Counted from the stretch's first letter, positions 1 to 8,770 are shown. The stretch is 64,000 bases of DNA from Dehalococcoidia bacterium (GCA_026003895.1 BPIC01000002.1:310001-374000); one strand, 5' to 3'. Translations and numbers: made by a program. Notes: generated by a model from the sequence alone, not told the origin.

Positions 1-706
1 CTTCGTCGATGATGCCTCCCCTCGCTACATTGATGATCCGGGCGGTCGGCTTCATCATGGCGAGTTGCTTTTCGCCGATCAGTGAGCGCGTTTCGCTGGA
101 GAGCGGAATGTGAACGGTCAGGAAGTCGGCCATGCGCAGAACGGTGTCGAAGTCGGCGACCTCGACGCCCAGATTCCGCGCGTGGTCCTCGCTGACGAAG
201 GGGTCGTAGCCGATCACGCGCATTTCGAGGCCGATCGCGCGCCGCGCGACCTCGCTCCCGATCTTGCCCAGCCCGATCACGCCGAGCACCTTGTTGCGCA
301 GCTCGACACCGGTGAACTTCGCGCGGTCCCACCGCCCTTGCTTCAGCGCCATGTGGGCCTGCGGTACATTCCGGGCGAGCGCCAGCAAGAGCGCAATGGT
401 GTGTTCGGTAGCCGCGATGGTGTTGCCAGTTGGGGCGTTGACGACGGTAATCCCTTTGCGAGTAGCCGCCTCGACGTCGATGTTGTCGACTCCAACCCCC
501 GCGCGACCGATCGCGCGCAGCCGGGTCCCAGCCTCGATCACGGGCGCGGTCACCTTCGTCTCGCTGCGCACAACGAGGGCGTCGTAGGCCGGGATTCGTT
601 GGATCAATTGCTCTGGCGTCTGTTTGGTGATGACATCGACGTCAGCGACGCCGCGCAGGATCTGAACACCCTCTTCGGCGACGGGATCGGCAACGAGAAT
701 TCGCAC
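1..706 (-). CDS. serA: D-3-phosphoglycerate dehydrogenase, 5' part (C-terminus outside window)
   Basis: Oxidises 3-phosphoglycerate with NAD in the first step of L-serine synthesis. Only the N-terminal ~235 residues are inside the window. The protein opens MRILVADPVAEEGVQILRG from a GTG at 706-704. It later shows the D-isomer dehydrogenase run ending MMKPTARIINVARGGIIDE, where the arginine of NVARGG is part of the conserved substrate/NAD site. It lies 85 bp downstream of a class V aminotransferase on the same strand, an arrangement expected for serine synthesis. The gap between them holds a GC-rich hairpin at 762-779. Whether ACT/ASB domains follow cannot be seen. Confidence 0.93.
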   Translation of the reverse strand, partial: MRILVADPVAEEGVQILRGVADVDVITKQTPEQLIQRIPAYDALVVRSETKVTAPVIEAGTRLRAIGRAGVGVDNIDVEAATRKGITVVNAPTGNTIAATEHTIALLLALARNVPQAHMALKQGRWDRAKFTGVELRNKVLGVIGLGKIGSEVARRAIGLEMRVIGYDPFVSEDHARNLGVEVADFDTVLRMADFLTVHIPLSSETRSLIGEKQLAMMKPTARIINVARGGIIDE

Positions 707-761
707 GCTCTACTCCAACAGGAAGACGGTCGATCGTGGCGGGCGCCCCGCTCACGAAGAA

Positions 762-779
762 GGCCGCCTTGCGGCGGCC
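762..779 (-). terminator. Intercistronic hairpin between aminotransferase and serA
   Basis: Perfect 7-bp stem (762-768 with 773-779) with a 4-base loop. On the minus strand it is followed by TTCTTC. It may act as a partial terminator or mRNA-processing stem that lowers serA expression relative to the upstream gene. The T-run is weak, so full termination is unlikely. Confidence 0.35.
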
Positions 780-791
780 CCGGTTGTTCGC

Positions 792-1892
792 TCAGGCGGT
801 CGCCGCCGCAGCGTGGTAGCCAACCTTGGGCAACACATCGTGCAACACGCTGAGCGTTTCCTCGATGTCGGCATCGGTGACGTAGCCCAAGTGGCCGATC
901 CGGAAAATCTTGCCGTCGAGCGCTCCTTGGCCGCCCGCGACGACGACGTTCCGCTCACGCAGCGCCGCTCGCAGAGCCTTCACCTCAACGCCTTCCGGCG
1001 CCCAGACCGCTGTCACGGTGTTTGAGGCGTAGCGCTCGTCCCTCACCAGCGGCTTGAGCCCCATTTCCTTCACGCCCTCGCGCGTCCGCTGCGCGATCCG
1101 GCGGTGCCGCTCGAAGATGTTCGCCATCCCCTCGGCGAGCATCATGTCAAGCGCGACGTCAAGGGCGTAGAAGATCGACACCGCCGGCGTCCACGGCGTC
1201 TGCCCCTTATCGAGGGACTTCTTTGCCTCGCGGACGTCCAAGTAGAACCGGGGCATCGTCGCCTTGGCATTCGCCTCCCAGCCGCGCGGACTGACGGAGA
1301 TGAAGCTCAGGCCGGGCGGCACCATCCAGCCCTTCTGCGAGCCAGACACGACGACGTCGAGTTCCAGCGCGTCGACCGGGAGGTCGATCGCGCTCAGGCT
1401 TGAAACCGCATCGACCAAGATCAGCTTGTCGGCGGCCTTCACCACCTTCGCGATTGCGGCGAGGTCGTTGGTCACGCCGGTCGACGTCTCGTTGTGGGTC
1501 ACCGTCACCGCGCTGATGCTGGGGTCATCGGCAAGGGCGGCGGCGATCCGCTCGGGGTCAGCCGCCGAGCCGTCCTCGAAGCGCAGGCGCGTGACGCTCG
1601 CTCCATAGGTCTCGGCGATCTTGGCGAAGCGGTCGCCAAACACCCCAATCGAGACGGCGAGTACGCGTTCACCGGGCGAGAGGAAATTCACAATTGCCGC
1701 TTCAAGACCGCCAGTTCCCGCTGCTGTGAGGGTGACGACATCGTTCTTGGTCTGGAAAAACGTCTTCAGCCGCTCGGTCACCCGCAGGAGCACGTCCTTG
1801 AACTCCGGGCCGCGATGGTCGACCATCTGCTTAGTCATGGCCGCCAGCACTTCTTCCGGACAAGGTGTTGGCCCAGGGATTCGGAGATTCAC
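792..1892 (-). CDS. Class V aminotransferase (alanine-glyoxylate / phosphoserine type)
   Basis: PLP-dependent fold-type I aminotransferase of 366 residues. It begins NLRIPGPTPCPEEV, as in alanine/serine-glyoxylate aminotransferases. The PLP lysine is in SGSQKGWMVPPG at about residue 196, and the preceding aspartate is in LVDAVSSL. The GTG at 1892 is chosen because GGAGG lies 6-7 bases upstream; an open frame continues to 2204 but has no family similarity. The gene precedes serA, so in this context it probably transaminates 3-phosphohydroxypyruvate to phosphoserine. Glyoxylate transamination is the alternative. A second paralogue is at 50833-52020. Confidence 0.88.
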   Translation of the reverse strand: MNLRIPGPTPCPEEVLAAMTKQMVDHRGPEFKDVLLRVTERLKTFFQTKNDVVTLTAAGTGGLEAAIVNFLSPGERVLAVSIGVFGDRFAKIAETYGASVTRLRFEDGSAADPERIAAALADDPSISAVTVTHNETSTGVTNDLAAIAKVVKAADKLILVDAVSSLSAIDLPVDALELDVVVSGSQKGWMVPPGLSFISVSPRGWEANAKATMPRFYLDVREAKKSLDKGQTPWTPAVSIFYALDVALDMMLAEGMANIFERHRRIAQRTREGVKEMGLKPLVRDERYASNTVTAVWAPEGVEVKALRAALRERNVVVAGGQGALDGKIFRIGHLGYVTDADIEETLSVLHDVLPKVGYHAAAATA

Positions 1893-1980
1893 GGAACGGT
1901 CCTCCAGTTCATCAAGCGGGGATCGACGATTTCGGGGTGGTTTTTCCGCACGACGGCAGTTGGCCGGTGGCATCAGAAGT

Positions 1981-3534
1981 CTACCCTCGGCTCGCGGTTC
2001 GATCAAGAAACGAGCGCAGCCGGGCGGCCACGGTTCGCACCTCGGGCGCACGGAGCACCCAGAGCACCGCGAGGTACACGCCTCCGCCGAAGGCCCCGGC
2101 CAGCACAAGCGCCGGGAGAAGCAGCAGCGAGTTGGCTGGCAGGAGCTGCCCAGCTGCCCACCAGGCGATGCCGGCTGCCGCGCCAGCGAGCCCGACTCGG
2201 CCAAGCGGCGCGACGATCGCTCGCAGGGAGATCGGCCGCAGCATGAGCGCCGTCAAGATCGCCATCATGAGGAGGTGGCCCGTCCACTGAGCCGCGTTGG
2301 CAAGCGTCAGCCCAACCATTCCGAGCGGTTGGACCAACGTCAGCGCGACCACGAGATAGATACCGACGGAGGCCACGCCGACCAGCACCGGCCGAATCGT
2401 GTCCTGTCGGGCGTAGAAGGCAAATACCAAGATCTGATCGAGGGCTGCGGCCGGCGCTCCCGGCGCGTAGGTGAGGTAGGCGAGCGCGGTGCGCGCCGTG
2501 TCGGCGCTATCGAACGCGCCGCGTTCGAAGAGCAAACGAACGATTGGCTCCCGCAGCACGGCCAACGCGATTACCGCCGGCACGGCCAGCGCCAGCACAG
2601 CACGCAGCGCTTCACCAAGCGCCTGACGATACGCCGCAGAGCCGCTAGCGGCGCGCGATAACTCCGGCAGATAGGCCGTGCCGATCGAGACCGCAACCAC
2701 ACCAAGCGTCAACTGGGTCAGCGTCGTTGCGTAGCGCATGGCCGTGAGATCCCCTGCCGGCAGACCCGATGCCAAGATCGTGTCGAGGTAGACTCCCGCT
2801 GAGGTCACGATCAGCCCGAGCAGCACTGGTAGGTACAGCAGGCCGATCCGCCGCAGCAACGGATTGCTCCAGTCGAACGAAAGCCGAAGACGCACGCCTC
2901 GTAGTGCCGCCGCTTGGAGCGCCAGTTGGGCCGCTGAGCCTGCCAAGATGCCGATCGCCAGCGCCTCGACGCCGCGTTCACGCAGGAGCCAAGCGGCGAC
3001 GATAAAGCCGAGGTTGAAGATCGCCGCCCCGAAAGCTGGCGCCCCGAATTGCCGGCGCGATTGAAGGATGCCGATCGCGACGCCGGACATACCAAGGAAG
3101 AACAGGCTCGGCGTCATCAGTCGCAGCAAATCGAGGGTAAGCGCCTTGGTCGCTTCGTCGAAGAAGGGCGTCAGAAGCGAAACGAGGGGCGCGGAAAAGA
3201 AGAGGACGATCACCGTCGCCGCCGTCAAGAGTACCCCGAAGAACGAGACGAGGAGACCGGCCAATTGCGCGAACCCCTCCTCGCTGGTTTCCGCTTCAGC
3301 GGAAAGCACGGGGACGAACGCCGCCGAGATCATCCCGCCAACAAGGAGGTCGTATGTCGTTGTGGGGACCCGGCTCGCAGCGGTGAAGGCATCGGTCGCG
3401 GCACTTCGGCCAAAGAGGGCAGCAATGGTCTGCTCGCGTCCTAGCCCGAGCAGGCGGCTGATCGCGCCGCCCGCCGAAACCGTCAGCGCCGCCCGGGCGA
3501 GCCTGCCAAACCGCGAAGGAGGCGCTTGTGTCAT
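1981..3534 (-). CDS. murJ: Lipid II flippase MurJ (MviN family)
   Basis: Integral membrane protein of 517 residues with about 14 hydrophobic segments, belonging to the MOP exporter superfamily. It flips undecaprenyl-linked peptidoglycan precursor across the inner membrane. Recognisable features are the N-terminal GGAISRLLGLGREQTIAALFG block, the following TDAFTAASRVPTTTYDLLVGG stretch and the SAAFVPVLS motif. Length is normal for the family. It is the first of three co-directional genes with the aminotransferase and serA, but the 88-bp gap gives no evidence of co-transcription. The ATG at 3534 lacks a clear Shine-Dalgarno. Confidence 0.9.
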   Translation of the reverse strand: MTQAPPSRFGRLARAALTVSAGGAISRLLGLGREQTIAALFGRSAATDAFTAASRVPTTTYDLLVGGMISAAFVPVLSAEAETSEEGFAQLAGLLVSFFGVLLTAATVIVLFFSAPLVSLLTPFFDEATKALTLDLLRLMTPSLFFLGMSGVAIGILQSRRQFGAPAFGAAIFNLGFIVAAWLLRERGVEALAIGILAGSAAQLALQAAALRGVRLRLSFDWSNPLLRRIGLLYLPVLLGLIVTSAGVYLDTILASGLPAGDLTAMRYATTLTQLTLGVVAVSIGTAYLPELSRAASGSAAYRQALGEALRAVLALAVPAVIALAVLREPIVRLLFERGAFDSADTARTALAYLTYAPGAPAAALDQILVFAFYARQDTIRPVLVGVASVGIYLVVALTLVQPLGMVGLTLANAAQWTGHLLMMAILTALMLRPISLRAIVAPLGRVGLAGAAAGIAWWAAGQLLPANSLLLLPALVLAGAFGGGVYLAVLWVLRAPEVRTVAARLRSFLDRTASRG

Positions 3535-3604
3535 CGGCGGGATTGTAGGGGGAGCGGCACGGCAGCCCTACCCGATGGCCGACTCGACAAGAGACCTCGG
3601 TGCG

Positions 3605-4003
3605 CTACCCTGCCGGACGGCGCGTTGCCGCCACTGGGACGTAGACAAACCCGTTGACGATGACGACGCCCCCCATCGAGGGGTGCGGTACGCACGTGTA
3701 AATATATCGGCCGGGACGGGCGAACGTAACTTGCTCGCTCTCGCCATAGCCGAGGTACCGCCCGTCATACTCCAGCGCCGGGATTGCGACATTGTGCGCA
3801 TCCTCGCGGTCGCGGTTTACCCATTCGACCGTGTCGCCGGCGCGGATGACGAGCGGGGATGGCTGATAGGCCCAACGGTCCTGCCCGACGACGACGATCT
3901 CGATGGTGTGAACAGCGGGTTGTCCCGCCAGCGGGCGCGGCGCTGCAACGAGGTTTGCGGCCAAAGCGAGAAGCGCCGCCGCCGCGGCGAGCGCCCGCCT
4001 CAT
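3605..4003 (-). CDS. Secreted type I copper protein (plastocyanin/cupredoxin)
   Basis: A 132-residue exported blue-copper-like domain. An N-terminal hydrophobic signal (residues 3-27) is followed by one cupredoxin fold. The likely copper ligands are all present: His in DAHNV (~residue 70), then Cys, His and Met in YTCVPHPSMGG (~104-111). This favours electron transfer or copper binding outside the membrane. Its ATG overlaps the stop of the upstream DUF1501 gene by four bases (ATGA), so the two are translationally coupled. The partner is unknown; it may serve the DUF1501/DUF1800 export unit. Confidence 0.85.
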   Translation of the reverse strand: MRRALAAAAALLALAANLVAAPRPLAGQPAVHTIEIVVVGQDRWAYQPSPLVIRAGDTVEWVNRDREDAHNVAIPALEYDGRYLGYGESEQVTFARPGRYIYTCVPHPSMGGVVIVNGFVYVPVAATRRPAG

Positions 4004-5298
4004 GCGATGAAGGGTACCGGCGCGAATGTCCCGCCAAGCACCGTCGCCGGGTCGCCGCCGAGCCAGTCCTTGATAATCGTGGCGTAGACGGATCGGAAGT
4101 CGATTTGAAACTGGATATCTTTGCTCCGGTCGAGGTTCTTGAAATCCGGGTCATTTCCGTAGAGACCGCCTTTGACTGGCGGGCCGATAACGAACAACGG
4201 CGCGGCGGCGCCGTGGTCGGTGCCGAGGCTGTCGTTATCCGCGAGCCGCCGACCGAACTCCGAAAAGGTGAGGATCACCACGTCCTGCAGGCGACCGATG
4301 TTCTCCAGTTCGCGCAAGAATGCCTCGACGGAGTCGGCGAAATTCGTCAGCAAGTCGGCATGCGTGCCGGTCGTTGGCGACGGAGTGCCGCCGCTCGCCG
4401 CAACTTGGTTCGAATGGGTGTCGAACCCGCCGTTTTGGACGTAGAAGATGCGGGTTCCCAGCTTCGCCTGAATTAATTGGCAGACCGTGCGCAACGGCGG
4501 TCCGAACCCGCGCGTGGGAAAGGTTTCTCGCGGTGTGTAACTGTTGGCGATGGCTTGCAGCTTCTCAGACGTCGTCACCGCGTCGGCGTAGATCGTGCGC
4601 GTCAGCTCTTCGTAGGCGCGGGGATTCGCGGTAGTGGTTTGGCTAAGAATCTGCTTTAAAGTTGATGTCCGCAGCGTTCGTTCCGCCGTTGGCGCTGCCC
4701 CGTCGGTCTGAAAACTGAAGCTGGCGACCGACGAGATGGTTGGCACCACGACGTGCTGCACCCAGAGCGCCAACGGGAGCGACGAACCGACGCTCCACGC
4801 CTCGACGTCTGCCTCGGGGGCTGGTGCGCCGACGCCGTTGCAGCAATTCGCCACATACGTTCCGAGCCACCCTTGGCTGACGGGTTTGCTTGGCTCGGCG
4901 GTGTGCCAGATGTCCATCGAGCGAAAATGGGAACGGTTCGGGTTGGGATAGCCCACGTTCTGAATGATCGCGACTTGGCTCTGGTCGAAGCGCGCCTTGA
5001 TTTTGGCGAGGCTCGGATGCCAGCCAAGTGTCGCGGTGAGCGGGAGCGCCGCAGCCTGCGGGATCGCGATGCGCGGTCGAGCGGCGTAGTACTCCGGATA
5101 CCCGATTGGGACGATGGTGTTTAGTCCGTCGTTGCCGCCCGACCACTGCATCACCACCAGAATGCGGTTGCCGACCGGCGTGACCGGCGCCGCCTCGACC
5201 AACTCGGCGGTGCGGGTCAGGAAGGCTGGTGCCGTCATCCCCAGCGAAACGAGATAGGCGCCGGCTTTGAGGAAATCGCGTCGGGCAAACGGGAGCAT
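4000..5298 (-). CDS. DUF1501 protein with twin-arginine signal
   Basis: A 432-residue protein of the DUF1501 (sulfatase-fold) family. It starts MLPFARRDFLKAGAYLVSLG, a Tat-type signal with RRDFLK, so it is exported folded. Family features include VVMQWSGGNDGLNTIVP near residue 50, QNVGYPNPNRSHFRSMDIW, the GGFDTHSNQ segment and FSEFGRR near the C-terminus. DUF1501 and DUF1800 genes occur as pairs in many bacteria; their biochemical role is not established. The ATG follows GGAGG and lies 9 bp after the DUF1800 stop, indicating an operon. Confidence 0.88.
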   Translation of the reverse strand: MLPFARRDFLKAGAYLVSLGMTAPAFLTRTAELVEAAPVTPVGNRILVVMQWSGGNDGLNTIVPIGYPEYYAARPRIAIPQAAALPLTATLGWHPSLAKIKARFDQSQVAIIQNVGYPNPNRSHFRSMDIWHTAEPSKPVSQGWLGTYVANCCNGVGAPAPEADVEAWSVGSSLPLALWVQHVVVPTISSVASFSFQTDGAAPTAERTLRTSTLKQILSQTTTANPRAYEELTRTIYADAVTTSEKLQAIANSYTPRETFPTRGFGPPLRTVCQLIQAKLGTRIFYVQNGGFDTHSNQVAASGGTPSPTTGTHADLLTNFADSVEAFLRELENIGRLQDVVILTFSEFGRRLADNDSLGTDHGAAAPLFVIGPPVKGGLYGNDPDFKNLDRSKDIQFQIDFRSVYATIIKDWLGGDPATVLGGTFAPVPFIA

Positions 5299-5307
5299 CT
5301 CGCCTCC

Positions 5308-6771
5308 TCAATTCAGCTGATAGGTGGGCGAGGCGAGCAGGAGGTACAGCAGCCCTCGTACCTTGATGCCCTGCCCGGTCCACGTCGTCACCGGTGGTGG
5401 CTCTGTCGCGAGAGGAACGTCAGTACCGTCATGCGCCTTGGCCGCGACGGGAATGAACACGCCGCCGTTCGTCGCCGCCGCGCGGCGTGGACCGACGTAG
5501 TTCAGCAGTGACTCCCGAAACGAGGCCGAGATATCGCCGTCTACGAGCCGGTTTGCGAGCTCGGTGACGAGGCCTTCGGCCGTACTTTGTCCGGTAGCGT
5601 TGCAGAAGGCGACCGCATCGAAGTACGTCGGCTTGCCTTGGCTTGTCGCGTTGAGCAAAGAGTTCACTTGGTTGGCGCGGGTCAGGAGCGGTGTTGTGCC
5701 AAGCCATTCGGCGCCGTCTGGCCAGCCCTTCACCGAGGGCGGGTCATACAAGTCGAGCCCGAGCGCTCGGAGCTGTTGGACGACGAACGGGTAGGGAATG
5801 GTTGGCTGGCCACTCGCATTCACGAGGCCGAGTTGCTTCACCAGTCCAAGGAGAAATTCCAGCGGATTTTTCACTCGAGAGCGATACGCTGAGTCAGACA
5901 GGAACGCGGGACTGGTAAACAAGGTTTCCAGCATTGCGGCAATCGAATACCCGCTCGACACGTAGGTCTTGGCGACGGCAGCGACAGTTGCCTCGTCGAT
6001 GGTGTCGGCAACAAAAAACCGGAACAGTTTGCGGGCCAAAAAGTCGCCGGTGTTGGGGTGCTGCACCAGTCGGTCCAAGAACTTTTCGCCTTGATCGGGG
6101 CTGAACGGAAGCGGTTGGCCGAAGATTGTTTTCGTCGAGGTGTCTTGCTGGCTTGTCTGGATAAAGAAGTCGCCCTTTTTCCACTTGCCCGCGGGATCGT
6201 CACTCGTTCGAAAACGCCAACCGGTGAAGGTTTTCGCTGCCTGCTTGACATCGTCCTCGGTGTAGCCGTTGCCCTCGCCAAGCGTATAAAGCTCCATCAC
6301 CTCGCGGGCGAAGTTTTCGTTGGGCGCGTTCTTCGAATTCAGACGGGTGTCCAGCAGGATCATCATCGCCGGGTCTTTGGCGATTCCGTGGAGCAGCGTC
6401 CGGAAATTGCCGAGCGCGTTGGCACGCAGGAACTCGATCTGGCGGGTCATGAAGCCAGTGTCGGCAACGGTGTCGATCGAGGTCGCAAAATGGTTGTGCC
6501 AGAAGAAGGTCATCTTCTCGCGAAGCTGCTTCTGGCTAAACGCCATGCGATACAGCCACGCTTGACGGAGGTGGTCGATCCGGGTGGCGTCGAAGGTCGA
6601 GCCGAGTCCGTCGGTCGGGTCGAGCGTTTCTGTGATCGATTCGTCATCGAGCAACCGGCTAAGCGTCGCCGAAAACCCGTCGGCCTGCGCTCGACGGAAC
6701 TCGCTGCGCGACGGTCCAAACCCAGTGCGGCGCAGCAGATGGTAGATGGCTTGGTCTCGTGTCAGCGGCAT
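5308..6771 (-). CDS. DUF1800 family protein
   Basis: A 487-residue member of DUF1800, first gene of a three-gene leftward operon with DUF1501 and cupredoxin. Typical features are HLLRRTGFGPSRSEF at the N-terminus, REKMTFFWHNHFATS (~110), NENFAREVMELYTLGEGNGYTE (~170) and VKGWPDGAEWL near the C-terminus. The ATG at 6771 is preferred because GGAGGGG lies just upstream; a GTG four codons earlier is inside that Shine-Dalgarno. No signal peptide is evident, although the paired DUF1501 protein has one. Function is unknown in the family. Confidence 0.87.
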   Translation of the reverse strand: MPLTRDQAIYHLLRRTGFGPSRSEFRRAQADGFSATLSRLLDDESITETLDPTDGLGSTFDATRIDHLRQAWLYRMAFSQKQLREKMTFFWHNHFATSIDTVADTGFMTRQIEFLRANALGNFRTLLHGIAKDPAMMILLDTRLNSKNAPNENFAREVMELYTLGEGNGYTEDDVKQAAKTFTGWRFRTSDDPAGKWKKGDFFIQTSQQDTSTKTIFGQPLPFSPDQGEKFLDRLVQHPNTGDFLARKLFRFFVADTIDEATVAAVAKTYVSSGYSIAAMLETLFTSPAFLSDSAYRSRVKNPLEFLLGLVKQLGLVNASGQPTIPYPFVVQQLRALGLDLYDPPSVKGWPDGAEWLGTTPLLTRANQVNSLLNATSQGKPTYFDAVAFCNATGQSTAEGLVTELANRLVDGDISASFRESLLNYVGPRRAAATNGGVFIPVAAKAHDGTDVPLATEPPPVTTWTGQGIKVRGLLYLLLASPTYQLN

Positions 6772-6954
6772 CGCCCCCTCCACTTCAGCCGGTCAATCGC
6801 TCTTGCGATCGGCTCCTCCCGTTGCCGCCATGGGAGTGTTGTCGACTTCGCCGCCCGTGCGGTAGCCCCAAAGGTTCCGGTATGGGGTAGGAAAATGCTC
6901 TTACGTGTGCTGGACGATCGGCGAGTCCCTAAATTAACGTTCGGCAGTCCTCCG

Positions 6955-7617
6955 ATGTTTCTCGAATCCGGGTGTCTGAAGGTTCGGGGCGATCGGGTCG
7001 CCTTGGAGCGGCTGATCGAAATCGTCCAGGCTTGCCGGCGGTGCGCGACGATGGAAGGGCGTCGGCGTGTCCTCTCCCATGCCAATGGGCAGCCGGGGGC
7101 GCGGGTCTTATTCGTCGCCGAAGCCCCGGGCCGGTTCGGGGGCGAGCGCACCGGGATTCCGCTCAGCGCCGATCAAACAGGACGCAACTTCCGGCGACTG
7201 CTCGACGCCGCTGGGCTCGACGGTGACGAGGTGTTCATCACCAACGCGGTGCTCTGTAATCCGCGCCGCGACGGCAAGAACCGTGCACCTGCTGCTTGGG
7301 AGGTCGCCAACTGCCGCGAGCATCTCGTGCGGACGATCGACGCCGTCGATCCTCCGCTCGTCGCTGCCCTTGGCGTGGTAGCGTTGCGCTCCCTCGCCGC
7401 CATTGCGCCTCACGAGGCCACGCTCCGCACCGTCGGTAAGCCAGTCGCCTGGTATGGACGAAGCCTCGTCCCGCTCTATCACCCCGGTCCCCGCGCCCAA
7501 ATCCACCGCTCGTTCGCGCAGCAACAAGAGGATTTTCGCTTGCTCGGTGCGCTGGTGCGGGAGCTCACCCACCGGCGACCGCGATCTCTTCAACCCGCTG
7601 AATGTGCGCCTTGTTGA
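6955..7617 (+). CDS. Uracil-DNA glycosylase, [4Fe-4S] family 4/UdgX-like
   Basis: A 220-residue base-excision-repair enzyme that removes uracil from DNA. It has the iron-sulfur cysteine pattern of family 4/5 UDGs: Cys27 and Cys30 (CRRC), Cys101 and Cys120. Motif A is VAEAPG, with Glu56 at the water-activating position of family 4. Asn97 lies in TNAV and the C-terminal catalytic motif is HPGP (176-179). The ATG at 6955 gives a normal length; no strong ribosome site is visible and the same frame stays open far upstream. Its 3' end overlaps the convergent 7565-8134 gene by 53 bp. It is divergent from the DUF1800 operon. Confidence 0.85.
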   Translation: MFLESGCLKVRGDRVALERLIEIVQACRRCATMEGRRRVLSHANGQPGARVLFVAEAPGRFGGERTGIPLSADQTGRNFRRLLDAAGLDGDEVFITNAVLCNPRRDGKNRAPAAWEVANCREHLVRTIDAVDPPLVAALGVVALRSLAAIAPHEATLRTVGKPVAWYGRSLVPLYHPGPRAQIHRSFAQQQEDFRLLGALVRELTHRRPRSLQPAECAPC

Positions 7618-8134
7618 CGGCGACGAAGTCGAATTGACCGGCCGCTCCCGCCGGCCAGCGCACCGTTGCGCCGACCACCGGGAGGAACTCACGCTCATCG
7701 TTCAAGACGTCGAGGGTTCGCTTACCCCCGAGGCAGATGATCGCCCCGGTGACCCCAATCTGGCCGCTCAGTGTCGCGCGAATCGCGACCCGCCGCAGCC
7801 CTGCCCGGCTGGTGCCCGTCTCGGCGGAGGGAACGCCACCGCTCCGCTCTCCGATCAGCAGGAGATGCGCTTTGTTCAGTGCCACGAAGGGCGAGACGAC
7901 GGCGTCGCCGCCAGCGAGAGGATGGACGGTAACTTCCGTCAAGGGGAGGAAGCGAGAGCGCGGCCCTTTCAAGGCAGAGGAAAGGATGTCGTTCACGACA
8001 TCGCTTAGTCGTTGGCCTTCGAGCCGGTGTGCCGTCCCACTATAGGCGTCGCATGCCGTGAAGGCCCAGATCTCAACGGGTTCCTTGTGCACCCACTTGC
8101 CGGCGCGCGACGGCGCAGCGCTGGACTCCTCCAT
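7565..8134 (-). CDS. Uncharacterised protein with two internal repeats
   Basis: A 189-residue soluble protein of no family I recognise. It has two related halves. The first has EPVEIWAF, then RLSDVVNDI, then FLPLTEVTVHPLAGG and FVALNKAHLLLI. The second has LGGKRTLDVLND, then REFLPVVGATVRWPAG and FDFVAVNKAHIQRVEE. Both halves therefore share L(S)DV(L/V)ND...FLP(L/V).... and FVA(L/V)NKAH, which suggests duplication of a ~70-residue beta-rich domain. The ATG at 8134 is immediately preceded by GGGGGAGG. It is divergent from the 8198 small gene and overlaps the glycosylase gene tail to tail. Confidence 0.75.
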   Translation of the reverse strand: MEESSAAPSRAGKWVHKEPVEIWAFTACDAYSGTAHRLEGQRLSDVVNDILSSALKGPRSRFLPLTEVTVHPLAGGDAVVSPFVALNKAHLLLIGERSGGVPSAETGTSRAGLRRVAIRATLSGQIGVTGAIICLGGKRTLDVLNDEREFLPVVGATVRWPAGAAGQFDFVAVNKAHIQRVEEIAVAGG

Positions 8135-8197
8135 GCCTCCCCCTGCCGTTGACTTCCCGTACCATACCCGATCGAGCATCTCCTCGGGGAGGACGTG

Positions 8198-8392
8198 ATG
8201 GCGGAGACGGTCGAAGAGCTCCGAATCCGGCTCGCCAACTACGAGAAGCTGCTGCAGGCCACGCAGGAGCGCCGGCAGCAAGCCATCGCTGAGGGCAACC
8301 GCGAAATCGCCGGGAAAATCCACCAAGGCGAGCGCGAATGGAAGCGGCGCATTGCCGAGATCAAGGAGAAGCTCGCCAAGCTGGATAGCTAA
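8198..8392 (+). CDS. Small charged coiled-coil protein
   Basis: A 64-residue protein, almost wholly helical and rich in Glu/Arg/Gln. Heptad-like hydrophobics run from VEELRIRLANYEKLL to IAEIKEKLAKL. The ATG at 8198 is favoured over the GTG three bases earlier because GGGGAGG at 8186-8192 gives five-base spacing. No homologue is recognised. It shares a 63-bp divergent intergenic region with the repeat protein at 7565-8134. The strong ribosome site and clean frame support a real gene. Confidence 0.65.
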   Translation: MAETVEELRIRLANYEKLLQATQERRQQAIAEGNREIAGKIHQGEREWKRRIAEIKEKLAKLDS

Positions 8393-8605
8393 CGCGGCGC
8401 CGCCACCGCCTTGCCCCGCGTGATTCGTCGGTGCTGCGCATCATCTGCGCCCGTCCTCGGTGTCGGCGCGGCGCCGGGGCCAGCGAGATTCCCGCGGCGT
8501 TCCGCCTCGGCTGTGGCTGTTCTAGCGTGCCGGCCGCCACGGCAAGTCCCGTCATGAACCTTGCCGTTCCGGGCGACAGCAGACGCCGGAACCGCCGCGT
8601 TCCGC

Positions 8606-8767
8606 TCAGCCGACCGGGGTGAACTGGGGGAGCAGGGTCAGGATAAGGCACGCGACCATGCTCACAATAATGGCGAGGTAGAGATAGCGAAGCGTCCGGC
8701 TTGACCGGGTCCGCGGCGGGATGAGGGACTGGTTCACTGCGGAGCGGCGACGTTTGGAGCGTGCCAT
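8606..8767 (-). CDS. Single-pass small membrane protein (53 aa)
   Basis: Too short for usual ORF cut-offs. The product begins MARSKRRRSAVNQSLIPPR, a very basic N-terminus. One hydrophobic helix follows (about residues 28-47, YLYLAIIVSMVACLILTLL), then a short tail PQFTPVG. By the positive-inside rule the N-terminus is cytoplasmic. The ATG sits only three bases beyond the stop of the LysM gene, so it is the last gene of the DUF350/DUF4178 operon and translationally coupled to it. The function is unknown; the coupling suggests a partner of the LysM or aminopropyltransferase protein. Confidence 0.6.
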   Translation of the reverse strand: MARSKRRRSAVNQSLIPPRTRSSRTLRYLYLAIIVSMVACLILTLLPQFTPVG

Positions 8768-8770
8768 CGA

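Noticed and set aside
1893-2204. N-terminal extension of the 792-1892 aminotransferase frame
   Set aside because: The extension is Cys/Arg/Pro-rich and unlike the family; GTG 1892 has a GGAGG ribosome site and places the conserved PGPTP motif near the start.
6058-6954. Long upstream frame joined to the uracil-DNA glycosylase
   Set aside because: It runs antisense to DUF1800, with no similarity to UDG; a GC-rich shadow frame.
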